Part shown: in pieces, positions 8,727 to 17,889 of the stretch
Position numbering within the stretch: position 1 is the first letter of the stretch
Layout: each line of letters opens with the position of its first letter
Program-made: the position numbers and the translations under genes
Origin: Nocardiopsis composta
Lineage (GTDB): Bacteria; Actinomycetota; Actinomycetes; Streptosporangiales; Streptosporangiaceae
Assembly (NCBI RefSeq): GCF_014200805.1
Contig: NZ_JACHDB010000002.1
Coordinates: 496,001-560,000, forward strand
Length of the DNA: 64,000 nt
Reading direction: 5' to 3'
The notes under the pieces: model-generated
Databases searched by the model: none
Told to the model about the DNA's origin: nothing
What the model saw: only the letters and a program-made list of their open reading frames with translations

Positions 8727-8925
8727 CGGCGGCCGGCCGGGGCCGGAGGGAGCACACCCCTCCGGCCCCGCCCCGCCTCAGACCCGGGGAGGGAGGACCC
8801 CGGGGAGCGGCCGGGCCGTCCCCAGGGGCGGACCCGGCCGGTTCCGCGCCCGCCCCGGCGGGAGGCCCGGCACCGCCCGGGGTAACCGCTTGCCCCGGAG
8901 CGCACGGCACCGACAGGGTGGGGCC

Positions 8926-9705
8926 ATGATCGATACGGGGCTCGCCGGGAAGACCGTGCTCGTGACCGGCGCGAGCGGAGGGATCGGCGCGGCCATCGCG
9001 CGCGCCTTCGCCGAACAGGGCGCACGGGTGGCCGTGCACTACCTGGAATCCCAGGACGCGGCGCCGCCCGGAGCCCGGTGGGAGCACGCCGTCCCCGGGA
9101 AGGAGGCGGCCCAGGGGCTGGCCGCCGAACTGGACGGCGCGGTCGCGGTTCCCGCGGACCTGTCCCGGCCGGACGCCGCCGCGCACCTGTTCGACCAGGT
9201 GGAAGCGGCCCTGGGCACGGTCGACGTGCTGGTCAACAACGCGGCGCACTGCGAGACGCCGGACGGCGTGGACACCGCCACGTTCGCCGGGCTGGACCGG
9301 CACTACAAGGTGAACGCCATCGCGCCGGTGCTGCTCACCTCGGAGCTGGTCCGTCGCGCCGGCCCCGGCGACGGCGCCTGCGTCGTCAACATCTCCACCG
9401 ACGCGGCCCGGGCCTTCCCCGGCCAGATCGGCTACGGCACCTCCAAGGCCGCCCTGGAGGGCTTCACCCGCGGCGCCGCCCTGGACCTGGCGCCCTCCGG
9501 CATCCGGGTGAACGCGGTCGCCCCCGGGCCGGTGCAGACCGGGTGGCTCTCCGAGGAGGCGGTCGAGGAGGTGCGCGCCGTCGTCCCGCTCGGCCGGGTC
9601 GGCGACCCCGAGGACATCGCCGACGGCGTCGTCTTCCTCGCCTCCCGCCAGGCGCGCTGGATCACCGGTCAGGTCCTCCAGGTCGCCGGCGGCCACGCGC
9701 TCTGA
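8926..9705 (+). CDS. SDR-family oxidoreductase
   Basis: 259 aa. The start at 8926 is preferred over an in-frame ATG at 8890 because family homology begins with LAGKTVLVTGASGGIG. Rossmann cofactor motif TGASGGIG at residues 14-21, NNAA motif, and the catalytic Tyr170/Lys174 in IGYGTSK. The QVLQVAGGHAL end is the usual SDR C-terminus. It is separated by about 200 bp from the symporter and converges on the hydrolase at 9.8 kb. Substrate unknown. Confidence 0.85.
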   Translation: MIDTGLAGKTVLVTGASGGIGAAIARAFAEQGARVAVHYLESQDAAPPGARWEHAVPGKEAAQGLAAELDGAVAVPADLSRPDAAAHLFDQVEAALGTVDVLVNNAAHCETPDGVDTATFAGLDRHYKVNAIAPVLLTSELVRRAGPGDGACVVNISTDAARAFPGQIGYGTSKAALEGFTRGAALDLAPSGIRVNAVAPGPVQTGWLSEEAVEEVRAVVPLGRVGDPEDIADGVVFLASRQARWITGQVLQVAGGHAL

Positions 9706-9814
9706 CCCGCCCCGGCCGGTCCGCTCCGTACGGAAGCCGGCCGGCCCGCTTCACCCGGGGCCCTGCCGGTCCGCTCGGCGCGGAGCGCCGGTGCGAGCCG
9801 AGCGGGGGAGGCGC

Positions 9815-10546
9815 TCAGCGCCGGGCCGTGCCGGAGGCCGCCGCCACCAGCCAGTCGAACAGCGCCGGGTCGTCGCCCATCTCCGGATGCCACTGCACGC
9901 CGAGGACGTTCGGCGTCCCCGCGTACTCGATCGCCTCGACCAGGCCGTCATCGGTCCAGGCGGTGGCGGTGACCCCGGAGCCGAGCTCCGCCACGGCCTG
10001 GTGGTGGTAGGCGGGGACGTCCGCCTCGGTGCGGCCGAGCACCTCCGCGGTGCGGCTGCCCGGGGCGACCTTCACCGGGTGCGGGTCGAAGCACCCGACC
10101 CGGCGCCGGTGCTGGGCGCCGTCCACCACCTCGGGCAGGTGCTGGTGCAGGGTGCCGCCCCGGGCGACGTTCATCAGCTGCATGCCGCGGCAGATGCCGA
10201 GCACCGGGACGCCCCGGTCCAGGGCGGCGTCCAGCAGGGCCAGCTCCGCCGCGTCGCGGACCTCCTGCACCCCGTCGGTGCGCTCGTGCCGCTCCTGCCC
10301 GTAGCGGGCCGGGTCGATGTCGCCGCCGCCCGCGATGATCAGGCCGTCGATCCCGGCGGCGGCCGCCGCGATGCCGTCGACCGGCGGCAGCAGCACCGGC
10401 GTGCCGCCCGCCCGCACCACCGAGTCGACGTACTCGCCGGGCAGCAGCACGGCCGGCATGTCCCATGCCTCGCTCCAGCGGGCGCGCTCCGCATAGGCGG
10501 AGATGCCGATGATCGGACGCCGGGTATCGGGCATCGATGCTCCCAT
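9815..10546 (-). CDS. Gamma-glutamyl hydrolase, class I amidotransferase-like (PuuD type)
   Basis: 243 aa of the peptidase C26 / gamma-glutamyl-GABA hydrolase family. Nucleophile Cys119 in LGICRGMQLMN, catalytic His220 and Glu222 in GVQWHPE, GGGDIDPARYG substrate-loop motif. It removes glutamate from a gamma-glutamyl-acid, the last step of gamma-glutamylated amine catabolism. It lies downstream of, and in the same direction as, an SDR, an aldehyde dehydrogenase and a glutamine-synthetase-like ligase that would supply the earlier steps. A start 12 bp downstream (MPDTRRP) is also possible. Confidence 0.88.
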   Translation of the reverse strand: MGASMPDTRRPIIGISAYAERARWSEAWDMPAVLLPGEYVDSVVRAGGTPVLLPPVDGIAAAAAGIDGLIIAGGGDIDPARYGQERHERTDGVQEVRDAAELALLDAALDRGVPVLGICRGMQLMNVARGGTLHQHLPEVVDGAQHRRRVGCFDPHPVKVAPGSRTAEVLGRTEADVPAYHHQAVAELGSGVTATAWTDDGLVEAIEYAGTPNVLGVQWHPEMGDDPALFDWLVAAASGTARR

Positions 10547-10682
10547 CCGTTGAATCTGGTGCTTCCAGCGACGGTTTCCGTTTCGGAGGGCGGCCGGTGA
10601 TCCCGCTTCCGATGGTAGATACCCGGCCCCCGGGCCACCAGGGGGCGCGGAGGCCGGGCACCGCGCTGCGGCGCGGCCGGCG

Positions 10683-11447
10683 CTACAGGGGGGTCACGTA
10701 GGCGCTGGAGATGCCGCCGTCGACCAGGAAGTTGCTCGCGGTGATGAACGAGGCGTCGTCGCTGGCCAGGAAGGCCACCGCGGCGGCGATCTCCTCCGGC
10801 TCGGCGAACCGGCCGAACGGCACGTGCACCAGGCGGCGCCGGGCGCGCTCCGGGTCCTTGGCGAACAGCTCCTTGAGCAGCGGGGTGTTCACCGGCCCGG
10901 GGGACAGCGCGTTCACCCGGACGCCCTCCCGAGCGAACTGCACGCCCAGCTCCCGGCTGAGCGCCAGCACCCCGCCCTTGCTCGCGGTGTAGGAGATCTG
11001 CGAGGTCGCCGCGCCCATCGTCGCCACGAACGACGCGGTGTTCACGATCGAGCCCTTCTGCTGCTCGCGCATGTACGGCAGCGCGTACTTGCAGCACAGG
11101 TAGACCGAGGTCAGGTTGGCCTCCTGCACCCGGCGCCAGGCGTCCAGGCCGGTCTCCAGGATGGAGTCGTCGTCGGGCGGGGAGATGCCGGCGTTGTTGA
11201 ACGCCACGTCGACCGAGCCGTAGGCGTCCTTGGCCGCGGCGAAGGCGTCGCGCACCTGCTCCTCGCTGGTGACGTCGGCGGTCACCGACATCCCGCCGGT
11301 CTCCTTGGCGACCTGCCCGCCCGCCTCGGCGTCCAGGTCGACCGCGACGATCCTGGCGCCCTCCGAGGCCAGGCGCAGCGCCGTGGCCTTGCCGATGCCG
11401 CTGCCCGCGCCGGTGATCACCGCGACGCGCCCCTCGAACCGCTGCAT
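10683..11447 (-). CDS. SDR dehydrogenase of the gamma-glutamyl amine cluster
   Basis: 254 aa. TGAGSGIG cofactor loop at residues 12-19, Asp37 at the end of beta-2 (favours NAD), NNAGI motif, and Ser139/Tyr153/Lys157 catalytic residues. Start at MQRFEG with GGAG upstream. Classical PuuABCD putrescine pathways use an FAD oxidase at this step; here an alcohol-type SDR sits between the ligase/aldehyde dehydrogenase and the hydrolase. That would fit oxidation of a gamma-glutamyl-ethanolamide hydroxyl to the aldehyde. This role is inference from context; on sequence alone it is an unspecified SDR. Confidence 0.8.
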   Translation of the reverse strand: MQRFEGRVAVITGAGSGIGKATALRLASEGARIVAVDLDAEAGGQVAKETGGMSVTADVTSEEQVRDAFAAAKDAYGSVDVAFNNAGISPPDDDSILETGLDAWRRVQEANLTSVYLCCKYALPYMREQQKGSIVNTASFVATMGAATSQISYTASKGGVLALSRELGVQFAREGVRVNALSPGPVNTPLLKELFAKDPERARRRLVHVPFGRFAEPEEIAAAVAFLASDDASFITASNFLVDGGISSAYVTPL

Positions 11448-11572
11448 GTGCTGCTCCGCTCCCTTGAATCCGGATGAAGAAGACGGGGCCGTCGGGCACC
11501 GGGCGGCCCGCCCGGTGTCCGCGCCCGCTCCGCGGAACGCCCCGGGACCACCGGCCCGGAGGCGCCCCGCGG

Positions 11573-12967
11573 CTAGCCCCGCGAGTCGTCGGAGATGAAG
11601 ACCGTCTTGGTGTCGGTGAACGCGTCCAGCGCGTCCGGGCCCAGCTCGCGGCCGATGCCGGACTGCTTGAACCCGCCGAACGGGGTCCAGTAGCGGACCG
11701 CGGAGTGCGAGTTGACCGACAGGTTCCCGGCGGTGACCGCGCGGGAGACCCGCAGCGCCCGCCCGACGTCGCGCGTCCACACCGAGCCGGCCAGGCCGAA
11801 CGCGGTGCCGTCGGCGATGCGCACCGCGTCCGCCTCGTCCTCGAACGGCAGCACCGACACCACCGGGCCGAAGATCTCCTCGGTGAACGCCCGGTCGTCC
11901 GCCGAGGACGGGGTGAGCACGGTCGGCGGGAACCAGAAGCCCCGGCCGGACGGCGCGGAGCCGCGGAACGCCACCGGCGCGCCGTCGGGGACGTAGGAGG
12001 CGACCTTCTCCCGGTGCTCCGCGGAGATGAGCGGGCCCATCTCGGTGGCGGGGGAGTGCGGGTCGCCGACCACGACGCCCTTCACCGCCGGCTCCAGCAG
12101 CTCCATGAACCGGTCGAACACCGACCGCTGGACCAGCAGCCGGGACCGGGCGCAGCAGTCCTGGCCGGCGTTGTCGAACACCCCGTAGGGCGCGGTCGCC
12201 GCGGCCTTCTCCAGGTCGGCGTCGGCGAAGACGATGTTGGCGCTCTTGCCGCCCAGCTCCAGGGTGACCCGCTTCAGGTCGCCGGCGCACAGCGCCATGA
12301 TCCGCTTGCCGACCGCGGTGGAGCCGGTGAAGGCGATCTTGGCGACGCCGGGGTGGCGCACCAGCGCTTCGCCGGCGACCGGGCCGGTGCCCGGCAGCAC
12401 CTGGAGCACGCCCTCCGGGACCCCGGCCTCCAGGGCCAGCTCGCCCAGGCGGATCGCGGTCAGCGGGGTGAGCTCCGCGGGCTTGACGATCACCGTGTTG
12501 CCCGCGGCCAGCGCCGGGGCGGCCCCCCAGGAGAGGATCGGCATCGGGAAGTTCCACGGCACGATCACCCCGACCACGCCCAGCGGTTCGGCGAAGGTGA
12601 CGCTCCACCCGCCCGGCACCGGGATCTGCCGCCCGGAGGGCCGCTCCGGGGCCCCGGCGAAGTACTCGAACACGTCGCGCACCATCGCGGCCTCGCCCCG
12701 GGCCTGGCCGACGGGGTGTCCGGCGTTGCGCACCTCCAAGTCGGCGAGTTCGGCCCGGTGCGCGTCGATCCGGTCGGCGAAGGCGCGCAGGATGCGGGCC
12801 CGGTCGCCCGGGGCCAGCGCCCGCCAGGCCGGGAACGCGGCGCGGGCGCGGGCGACCGCGGCGTCCACCTCCTCGGCCGAGGCGAGCGGGACGGCCGCGA
12901 TGGCCTCCTCGGTCGCCGGATCGATGACGTGCTGCTGTGTCGGCTGCTGTGACGGCGCGCCGGCCAT
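11573..12967 (-). CDS. Aldehyde dehydrogenase (PuuC-like role)
   Basis: 464 aa NAD(P)-dependent aldehyde dehydrogenase. Asn139 in VPWNFP, Lys162 in VKPAE, FTGSTAVG loop, Glu237 in TLELGGK, and catalytic Cys at 271/272 in NAGQDCCARS. GFKQSGIGRE near the C-terminus is standard. In the cluster it would oxidise a gamma-glutamyl-aminoaldehyde to the acid before PuuD-type hydrolysis. It lies 125 bp upstream of the SDR and about 85 bp downstream of the ligase, apparently one transcript. Confidence 0.9.
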   Translation of the reverse strand: MAGAPSQQPTQQHVIDPATEEAIAAVPLASAEEVDAAVARARAAFPAWRALAPGDRARILRAFADRIDAHRAELADLEVRNAGHPVGQARGEAAMVRDVFEYFAGAPERPSGRQIPVPGGWSVTFAEPLGVVGVIVPWNFPMPILSWGAAPALAAGNTVIVKPAELTPLTAIRLGELALEAGVPEGVLQVLPGTGPVAGEALVRHPGVAKIAFTGSTAVGKRIMALCAGDLKRVTLELGGKSANIVFADADLEKAAATAPYGVFDNAGQDCCARSRLLVQRSVFDRFMELLEPAVKGVVVGDPHSPATEMGPLISAEHREKVASYVPDGAPVAFRGSAPSGRGFWFPPTVLTPSSADDRAFTEEIFGPVVSVLPFEDEADAVRIADGTAFGLAGSVWTRDVGRALRVSRAVTAGNLSVNSHSAVRYWTPFGGFKQSGIGRELGPDALDAFTDTKTVFISDDSRG

Positions 12968-13051
12968 CGCTGCTCCCCCCCAGTCGGATTCGTTCGGTGT
13001 CGCCCGGAGCCGGCCCGCGGAACGCGCCCGCGGGCCGGGCGGGAAGGCCGG

Positions 13052-14425
13052 TCAGAGCCGCTCGAAGCCCCGGCGGAGCTCCCAGTCGGTGACCGCGGCG
13101 TCGTAGGCGGCCAGTTCCACCCGGGCGTAGTTGGCGTAGTGCTCCACCACCTCGTCGCCGAAGGCCTTGCGGGCCAGCGGGCCGTTCTCCCACAGCTCCA
13201 GGGCGTCGCGCATGGTGGAGGGGACGCTCGGCGCGCCGCCGGCGTAGGCGTTGCCGGTACAGGCCTCGCCCGGCTCCAGTTCCCGGTCGATGCCGTCCAG
13301 GCCGCCCGCGATCAGCGCGGCGACCGCGAGGTAGGGGTTGACGTCGCCGCCCGGCACCCGGTTCTCCACCCGCAGGCTGGGGCCGTGCCCGACCAGGCGC
13401 AATGCGCAGGTGCGGTTGTCCACCCCCCAGGCGACCGAGGTCGGCGCGAAGCTGCCCGGCACGTACCGCTTGTAGGAGTTGATGTTCGGCGCGAGCAGCA
13501 GGGTGAGTTCGCGCAGCGAGGCCAGCTGCCCGGCGAGGAAGTGCCGCCCGGTGGCGGACAGGCCGTGCGGTGCGGAACCGTCGGCGAGCACCGGCGCGCC
13601 GTCCTCGCCGCGCAGCGAGATGTGGATGTGGCAGGAGTTGCCCTCGCGCTCGTCGGGCTTGGCCATGAAGGTGATGGACATGCCCTCCTGGTCGGCGATC
13701 TCCTTGGCGCCGTTCTTGTAGATCGCGTGCTGGTCGCAGGTGGTCACCGCGTCGTCGAAGCGGAACGCGATCTCGTGCTGGCCCAGGTTGCACTCGCCCT
13801 TGGCGGACTCCACGTACATCCCGGCGCCGGCCATCCCGTTGCGGATCCGGCGCAGCAGCGGCTCCACCCGCGCCCCGCCCAGCACTGAGTAGTCGACGTT
13901 GTACCGGTTGGCCGGGGTCAGGTCGCGGTAGCCGCGGTTCCACGCCTCCTCGTAGGAGTCCCGGTAGACGATGAACTCCAGCTCGGTGCCGACCATCGCG
14001 GTCCAGCCGCGCTCGGCGAGCCGGTCGGTCTGCCGTTTGAGGATCTGCCGGGGCGAGGCGGCGACGTCCTCGCCGTCGGTGCGCAGCAGGTCCGCGGTGA
14101 CCATCGCCTGGCCGTCCTGCCAGGGGGTGCGGCGCAGCGTGTCCAGGTCGGGGCGGAGCACGAAGTCGCCGTAGCCGGTCTCCCAGGACGACATGGCGTA
14201 GCCGCCGACGGTGTTCATCTCGACGTCCACCGCGAGCAGGTAGTTGCACGCCTCGGTGCCGTGCGCGAGGACCTCGTCCAGGAAGAAGCGCCCGGAGATC
14301 CGCTTGCCCTGCAGCCGGCCCTGCATGTCGGTGAAGGCCACCAGCACGGTGTCGATCGCTCCCGAGCGGATGTCGGTGCCGAGCCGTTCCACCGTGAGCG
14401 GGTGTCCGCCGTCGTTCGATCGCAC
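13052..14425 (-). CDS. Glutamine-synthetase-like gamma-glutamyl-amine ligase
   Basis: 457 aa, GTG start with AAGGAGA upstream. Glutamine synthetase fold with GTELEFIVY, AKGECNLGQHEIAFR, CHIHISL and NRVPGGDVNPYLA. It differs from the true GlnA at 46.6 kb: no adenylylation-site LYELPP segment and a different N-terminus (TDMQGRLQGKRISGRF). Such divergent GlnA3/GlnA4/PuuA-type enzymes ligate glutamate to polyamines or ethanolamine. The divergent Eat-type permease favours ethanolamine; spermidine/putrescine remains possible. First gene of the minus-strand operon. Confidence 0.88.
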   Translation of the reverse strand: MRSNDGGHPLTVERLGTDIRSGAIDTVLVAFTDMQGRLQGKRISGRFFLDEVLAHGTEACNYLLAVDVEMNTVGGYAMSSWETGYGDFVLRPDLDTLRRTPWQDGQAMVTADLLRTDGEDVAASPRQILKRQTDRLAERGWTAMVGTELEFIVYRDSYEEAWNRGYRDLTPANRYNVDYSVLGGARVEPLLRRIRNGMAGAGMYVESAKGECNLGQHEIAFRFDDAVTTCDQHAIYKNGAKEIADQEGMSITFMAKPDEREGNSCHIHISLRGEDGAPVLADGSAPHGLSATGRHFLAGQLASLRELTLLLAPNINSYKRYVPGSFAPTSVAWGVDNRTCALRLVGHGPSLRVENRVPGGDVNPYLAVAALIAGGLDGIDRELEPGEACTGNAYAGGAPSVPSTMRDALELWENGPLARKAFGDEVVEHYANYARVELAAYDAAVTDWELRRGFERL

Positions 14426-14438
14426 CGGAGGTCTCCTT

Positions 14439-14458
14439 AAGGTTCAGTACCAGACCTT
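14439..14458. promoter_or_regulatory. Inverted repeat upstream of the ligase operon
   Basis: AAGGT at 14439-14443 and ACCTT at 14454-14458 with a 10-bp spacer, directly upstream of the ribosome binding site of the ligase gene. It may be an operator for the FadR-type regulator at 16.3-17.0 kb. Confidence 0.35.
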
Positions 14459-14583
14459 TGTCGCATGGAAGCAGGCGGTTCCGGGGGTGTCAATCCCCGG
14501 CCGAGCGGAAATTCGCCGGAAACCCCTGCGTGACGAGCGGGAAACCGGGCGCGGCCGGCGGCCTCCGGTCCGCTCCGCCCCCC

Positions 14584-14655
14584 TTGACAGGGCGAGTCCG
14601 GGCGGCGCATCATCACCGGTCATTACCGAAAAGGACCGACCTCATACCTTTTCGG
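14584..14655 (+). promoter_or_regulatory. Promoter and 9-bp inverted-repeat operator of the permease
   Basis: TTGACA at 14584-14589, then CATCAT at 14608-14613 after an 18-bp spacer as a plausible -35/-10 pair. Just downstream, CCGAAAAGG (14626-14634) and CCTTTTCGG (14647-14655) are perfect inverted repeats separated by 12 bp. The position at or just after the expected transcription start is typical of a repressor site, most likely for the neighbouring FadR-type regulator. Confidence 0.5.
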
Positions 14656-14750
14656 GCGGTCGGCGGCCCCGAGGCGCCGCCCGGCGACCGGAGGCGGAGG
14701 CGGGGGCGGTCCCCGGCGGAGCACGACATTCCTGCGTGAGGGGAACACCG

Positions 14751-16202
14751 TTGTCCGATCGACCGCGTGAACACGTCCAGGGCGCCGACTACGCCCGAGT
14801 GGAGTCCGACTACCTGGAGCGCCGCACCCTGCGGCGCGGCGCCGCCGGGTGGCTGCTCCTCGCCGGGCTCGGCGTCTCCTACGTCATCTCCGGCGACTTC
14901 GCCGGCTGGAACTTCGGCATCGCCGAGGGCGGGTGGGGCGGCCTGCTCATCGCCACCGTCCTGATGGGAACGATGTACCTGTTCATGGTGCTGGGGCTGG
15001 CCGAGATGGCCTCGGCGCTGCCCACCGCCGGCGCCGGCTACGGCTTCGCGCGCCGCGCCCTGGGCCCGCTCGGCGGGTTCGCGACCGGGACCGCCATCCT
15101 CATCGAGTACGCCATCGCGCCCGCCGCGATCGCGGTGTTCATCGGCGGTTACGTGGAGGCGCTGGGGCTGTTCGGCATCGCCAACGCCTGGCCCGTCTAC
15201 CTGGTGTGCTACCTGATCTTCGTCGGCGTCCACCTGTGGGGCGTGGGCGAGGCGCTGCGGCTGATGTTCGCTATCACCGGCGTCGCGGTCGCCGCGCTGG
15301 TCGTGTTCGCCATCGGCATGGTGCCCAAGTTCGACCCGGCCAACCTGTTCGACATCGCCCCCACCGACGCCGCCGGGGCCAGCCCGTTCCTCCCGTTCGG
15401 CTTCGCCGGGGTGCTCGGCGCCTTCGTCTTCGGCATCTGGTTCTTCCTCGCCGTCGAGGGCGTCCCGCTCGCCGCGGAGGAGGCCCGCGACCCAAGGAAG
15501 GACATGCCGCGCGGCATCATCGCCGCGATGTCGGTGCTGCTGGTCACCGGGTTCGGCGTGCTGCTGCTGGCCCCCGGCGGGGCCGGGGCCGGCGTGATGG
15601 CCGACTCCACCGATCCGCTGCCCGAGGCGCTCCGCGAGGCCTACGGCGGCTCCACGGTCTTCGCCGACATCGTCAACTACGTGGGCCTCGCCGGGCTGGT
15701 GGCCAGCTTCTTCTCGATCATCTTCGCCTACTCCCGGCAGCTGTTCGCGCTCTCCCGCGCCGGGTACCTGCCGCGCCGGCTGTCGGTCACCGGACGGCGC
15801 AAGACCCCCTACCTGGCGCTCATCGTGCCCGGCAGCATCGGGTTCGCGCTGGCCGCGATCGTCGGCGACGGCGACAAGCTGATCAACATCGCGGTGTTCG
15901 GCGCGACCGTCTCCTACGCGCTGATGATGGTCTCGCACATCGTGCTGCGCCGCCGCGAACCCGGCCTGGAGCGGCCCTACCGCACCCCCGGCGGCACCCT
16001 GACCACCGGCATCGCCCTGGTGCTGGCGCTGTGCGCGGTGGTCGCCACCTTCATGGTCGACATCGCCGGCGCGGCGGTGGCCGCCGGAATCCTGGCCGTC
16101 TTCCTGGCCTACTTCTGGTTCTACTCCCGGCACCGGCTGGTCGCCAACGCCCCGGAGGAGGAGTTCGCCCTGGTGCAGAAGGCCGAGGCCGAACTCAACT
16201 AG
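14751..16202 (+). CDS. Ethanolamine/amino-acid permease (Eat-type APC family)
   Basis: 483 aa, about 12 membrane segments. TTG start at 14751 chosen for the GAGGGG upstream; the ORF extends further only through non-coding promoter sequence. APC superfamily; the segments YVISGDFAGWNFGIAEGGW, MASALPTAGAGYGFARRALG and FALSRAGYLPRR resemble ethanolamine permeases. It is divergent from the gamma-glutamyl ligase operon and separated from it by two inverted repeats, so it probably brings in that pathway's substrate. Other amine or amino-acid substrates cannot be excluded. Confidence 0.85.
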   Translation: MSDRPREHVQGADYARVESDYLERRTLRRGAAGWLLLAGLGVSYVISGDFAGWNFGIAEGGWGGLLIATVLMGTMYLFMVLGLAEMASALPTAGAGYGFARRALGPLGGFATGTAILIEYAIAPAAIAVFIGGYVEALGLFGIANAWPVYLVCYLIFVGVHLWGVGEALRLMFAITGVAVAALVVFAIGMVPKFDPANLFDIAPTDAAGASPFLPFGFAGVLGAFVFGIWFFLAVEGVPLAAEEARDPRKDMPRGIIAAMSVLLVTGFGVLLLAPGGAGAGVMADSTDPLPEALREAYGGSTVFADIVNYVGLAGLVASFFSIIFAYSRQLFALSRAGYLPRRLSVTGRRKTPYLALIVPGSIGFALAAIVGDGDKLINIAVFGATVSYALMMVSHIVLRRREPGLERPYRTPGGTLTTGIALVLALCAVVATFMVDIAGAAVAAGILAVFLAYFWFYSRHRLVANAPEEEFALVQKAEAELN

Positions 16203-16288
16203 CACCGCACCGACACCGAGCCGGAGGACGGGGCTCCGCGGCCGCGGCGCCCCGTCCCCGGAGGGCACCGGGACGGCCGGGCCGGGGG

Positions 16289-17044
16289 TCAGCCCAGGAA
16301 GGCCCGGAGCAGCGCGGCCGTGCCGTCCAGGTGCTCGCCGACCGCCCGGCGCGCCCCCTCGGGGTCGCCGGCGCGCACCGCGGCGACGATGGTGCGGTGC
16401 TGCCGGCTGCTGTGCTCCAGGTTGCGGGCGAGGATCGGCATGGCGTTGAGCAGGTCGTTGATCCGCATCCGGGTGTCGGCCAGGGCCGAGGTGAGCGACG
16501 CCGAACCGGTCAGCTCGGCCAGCGTCAGGTGGAACACGGTGTCCAGGCGGCGGTAGTCGTCGGTGGAGGCGGCGTCCACCGCCGCCAGCCGGGCGTTCAG
16601 CAGCCGCTCGCCCTCCTCGTCCAGGCCGTCCTCGGCGAGCCGGACCGCCGCGCCGACCTCCAGCGCCCGCCGGAAGGTGAACAGGTCGTCCAGGGTGGCG
16701 TCCATCCGCTCCAGCATCCGCTGCGCCTCGGCCTTGCTCGGGCGCGGCGGGACGTAGGTGACGAACGTGCCGCCGGCCCGGCCCCGGCGCGACTCGGCGT
16801 AGCCCGCCTCCTGCAGCGCCCGGATGGCCTCGCGCAGGGTGATCCGGCTGACCCCGAGCCGGGCGGCCAGCTCCCGCTCGGGCGGGAACCGCTCGCCGCG
16901 GGCCACCACGCCGAGCTTGATCGCGGACAGCAGCCGCTCCACCGTCTCCTCGAACGCGTTGCCGGTGCGCACCGGGCGGAAGACGGCCTCGGCCGCGGTC
17001 GCGCCGAACCCGGTGGCCTCCGGCTGGACGTCCGGCTGGGACAC
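16289..17044 (-). CDS. FadR-subfamily GntR regulator
   Basis: 251 aa. GTG start at 17044, preceded by GAGGTG; a GTG 6 bp upstream is less well placed. N-terminal winged HTH (about residues 30-100) shows FPPERELAARLGVSRITLREAIRALQEAGY. The C-terminal FCD ligand domain (about 120-245) has FRRALEVGAAVRLA, DTVFHLTLAELTGS and HRTIVAAVRAGD with metal-binding-type His residues. Convergent with the permease, and the obvious candidate to control the gamma-glutamyl amine cluster. Confidence 0.9.
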   Translation of the reverse strand: MSQPDVQPEATGFGATAAEAVFRPVRTGNAFEETVERLLSAIKLGVVARGERFPPERELAARLGVSRITLREAIRALQEAGYAESRRGRAGGTFVTYVPPRPSKAEAQRMLERMDATLDDLFTFRRALEVGAAVRLAEDGLDEEGERLLNARLAAVDAASTDDYRRLDTVFHLTLAELTGSASLTSALADTRMRINDLLNAMPILARNLEHSSRQHRTIVAAVRAGDPEGARRAVGEHLDGTAALLRAFLG

Positions 17045-17282
17045 GTTCACCTCGCTGCGACGGCGTTCGGGATGCGGGCGGCCGCTGCACGCGGCCGCTT
17101 CCAGCCTAGAGCCGGATCGGCGGGCGCCGGCGCCGGGCGGGTCCTGCGCGGATCCGTGTCGGCGGCGAAGGGAAGACCCCTCCCGCGCGGCGGTGCGGCG
17201 TGCGAGCATTTCCCCGAGGACCGGGCGGCACCGGCCCGCCCGCGGCGGAGCGGGGGTGCCGGCCCGGGGAAGCGAGGCCGTG

Positions 17283-17681
17283 ATGGAACGCACCGCACCG
17301 CACCCGGCCGGGAGGGGGACCGCGCTCACCGTGCTGGTCTGGCTCCTCCAGGTGCTCTGCTTCGCCATGTTCATGCTGGTCGGGGTGGGCAAACTGACGA
17401 GCTGGCCGGACCATGTCCAGGTGTTCGAGCAGATCGGGATGGGGCAGTGGCTGCGCTACGCGGTGGGCGCGGCCGAGGTGGCCGGCGCGGTGCTGCTGCT
17501 GGTGCCCCGGCTGGCCGGACTGGCCGCGATCGGCCTGGCGGTGATCGTGGCGGGTGCGGTCCTCACCCACCTGTTCATCCTGGTCGACGCCGGGTGGGTG
17601 CTGCCGGCGGTGCTCACCGTGGTCCTGCTGCTCATCGCCTGGATCCGCAGGCGCGAGACGCTCTCGCTGATCGGCCGCTGA
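17283..17681 (+). CDS. DoxX-like small membrane protein
   Basis: 132 aa with four predicted membrane helices. MLVGVGKLTSWPDHVQVFEQIGMGQWLRYAVGAAEVAGAVLLLVP-type sequence is typical of the DoxX/DoxX_2 family. Function of most members is unknown; some act with thiol-quinone redox enzymes. Start at ATG 17283 next to an overlapping GTG at 17280. Divergent from the FadR-type regulator. Confidence 0.78.
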   Translation: MERTAPHPAGRGTALTVLVWLLQVLCFAMFMLVGVGKLTSWPDHVQVFEQIGMGQWLRYAVGAAEVAGAVLLLVPRLAGLAAIGLAVIVAGAVLTHLFILVDAGWVLPAVLTVVLLLIAWIRRRETLSLIGR

Positions 17682-17889
17682 GCCCCGCGGACCCCGGCGG
17701 GCCCGCCCCGGTGCCGGGCGCGCGTCCCGCTGCGCGGGGAAGGCCGCCGCGGATCCCCGGCCACCGCCGGGCCTCCTCGCCCAGGCGCCGCCGGGGGCGG
17801 CCGGCGCCGATCCTCCGCGCCTCCGGCCTTCCGCGGCGCCCCGCGGAGGAGGGGCGCCGCGGGCGGCCCGCCCCGCGGAGGAAGAGGGG

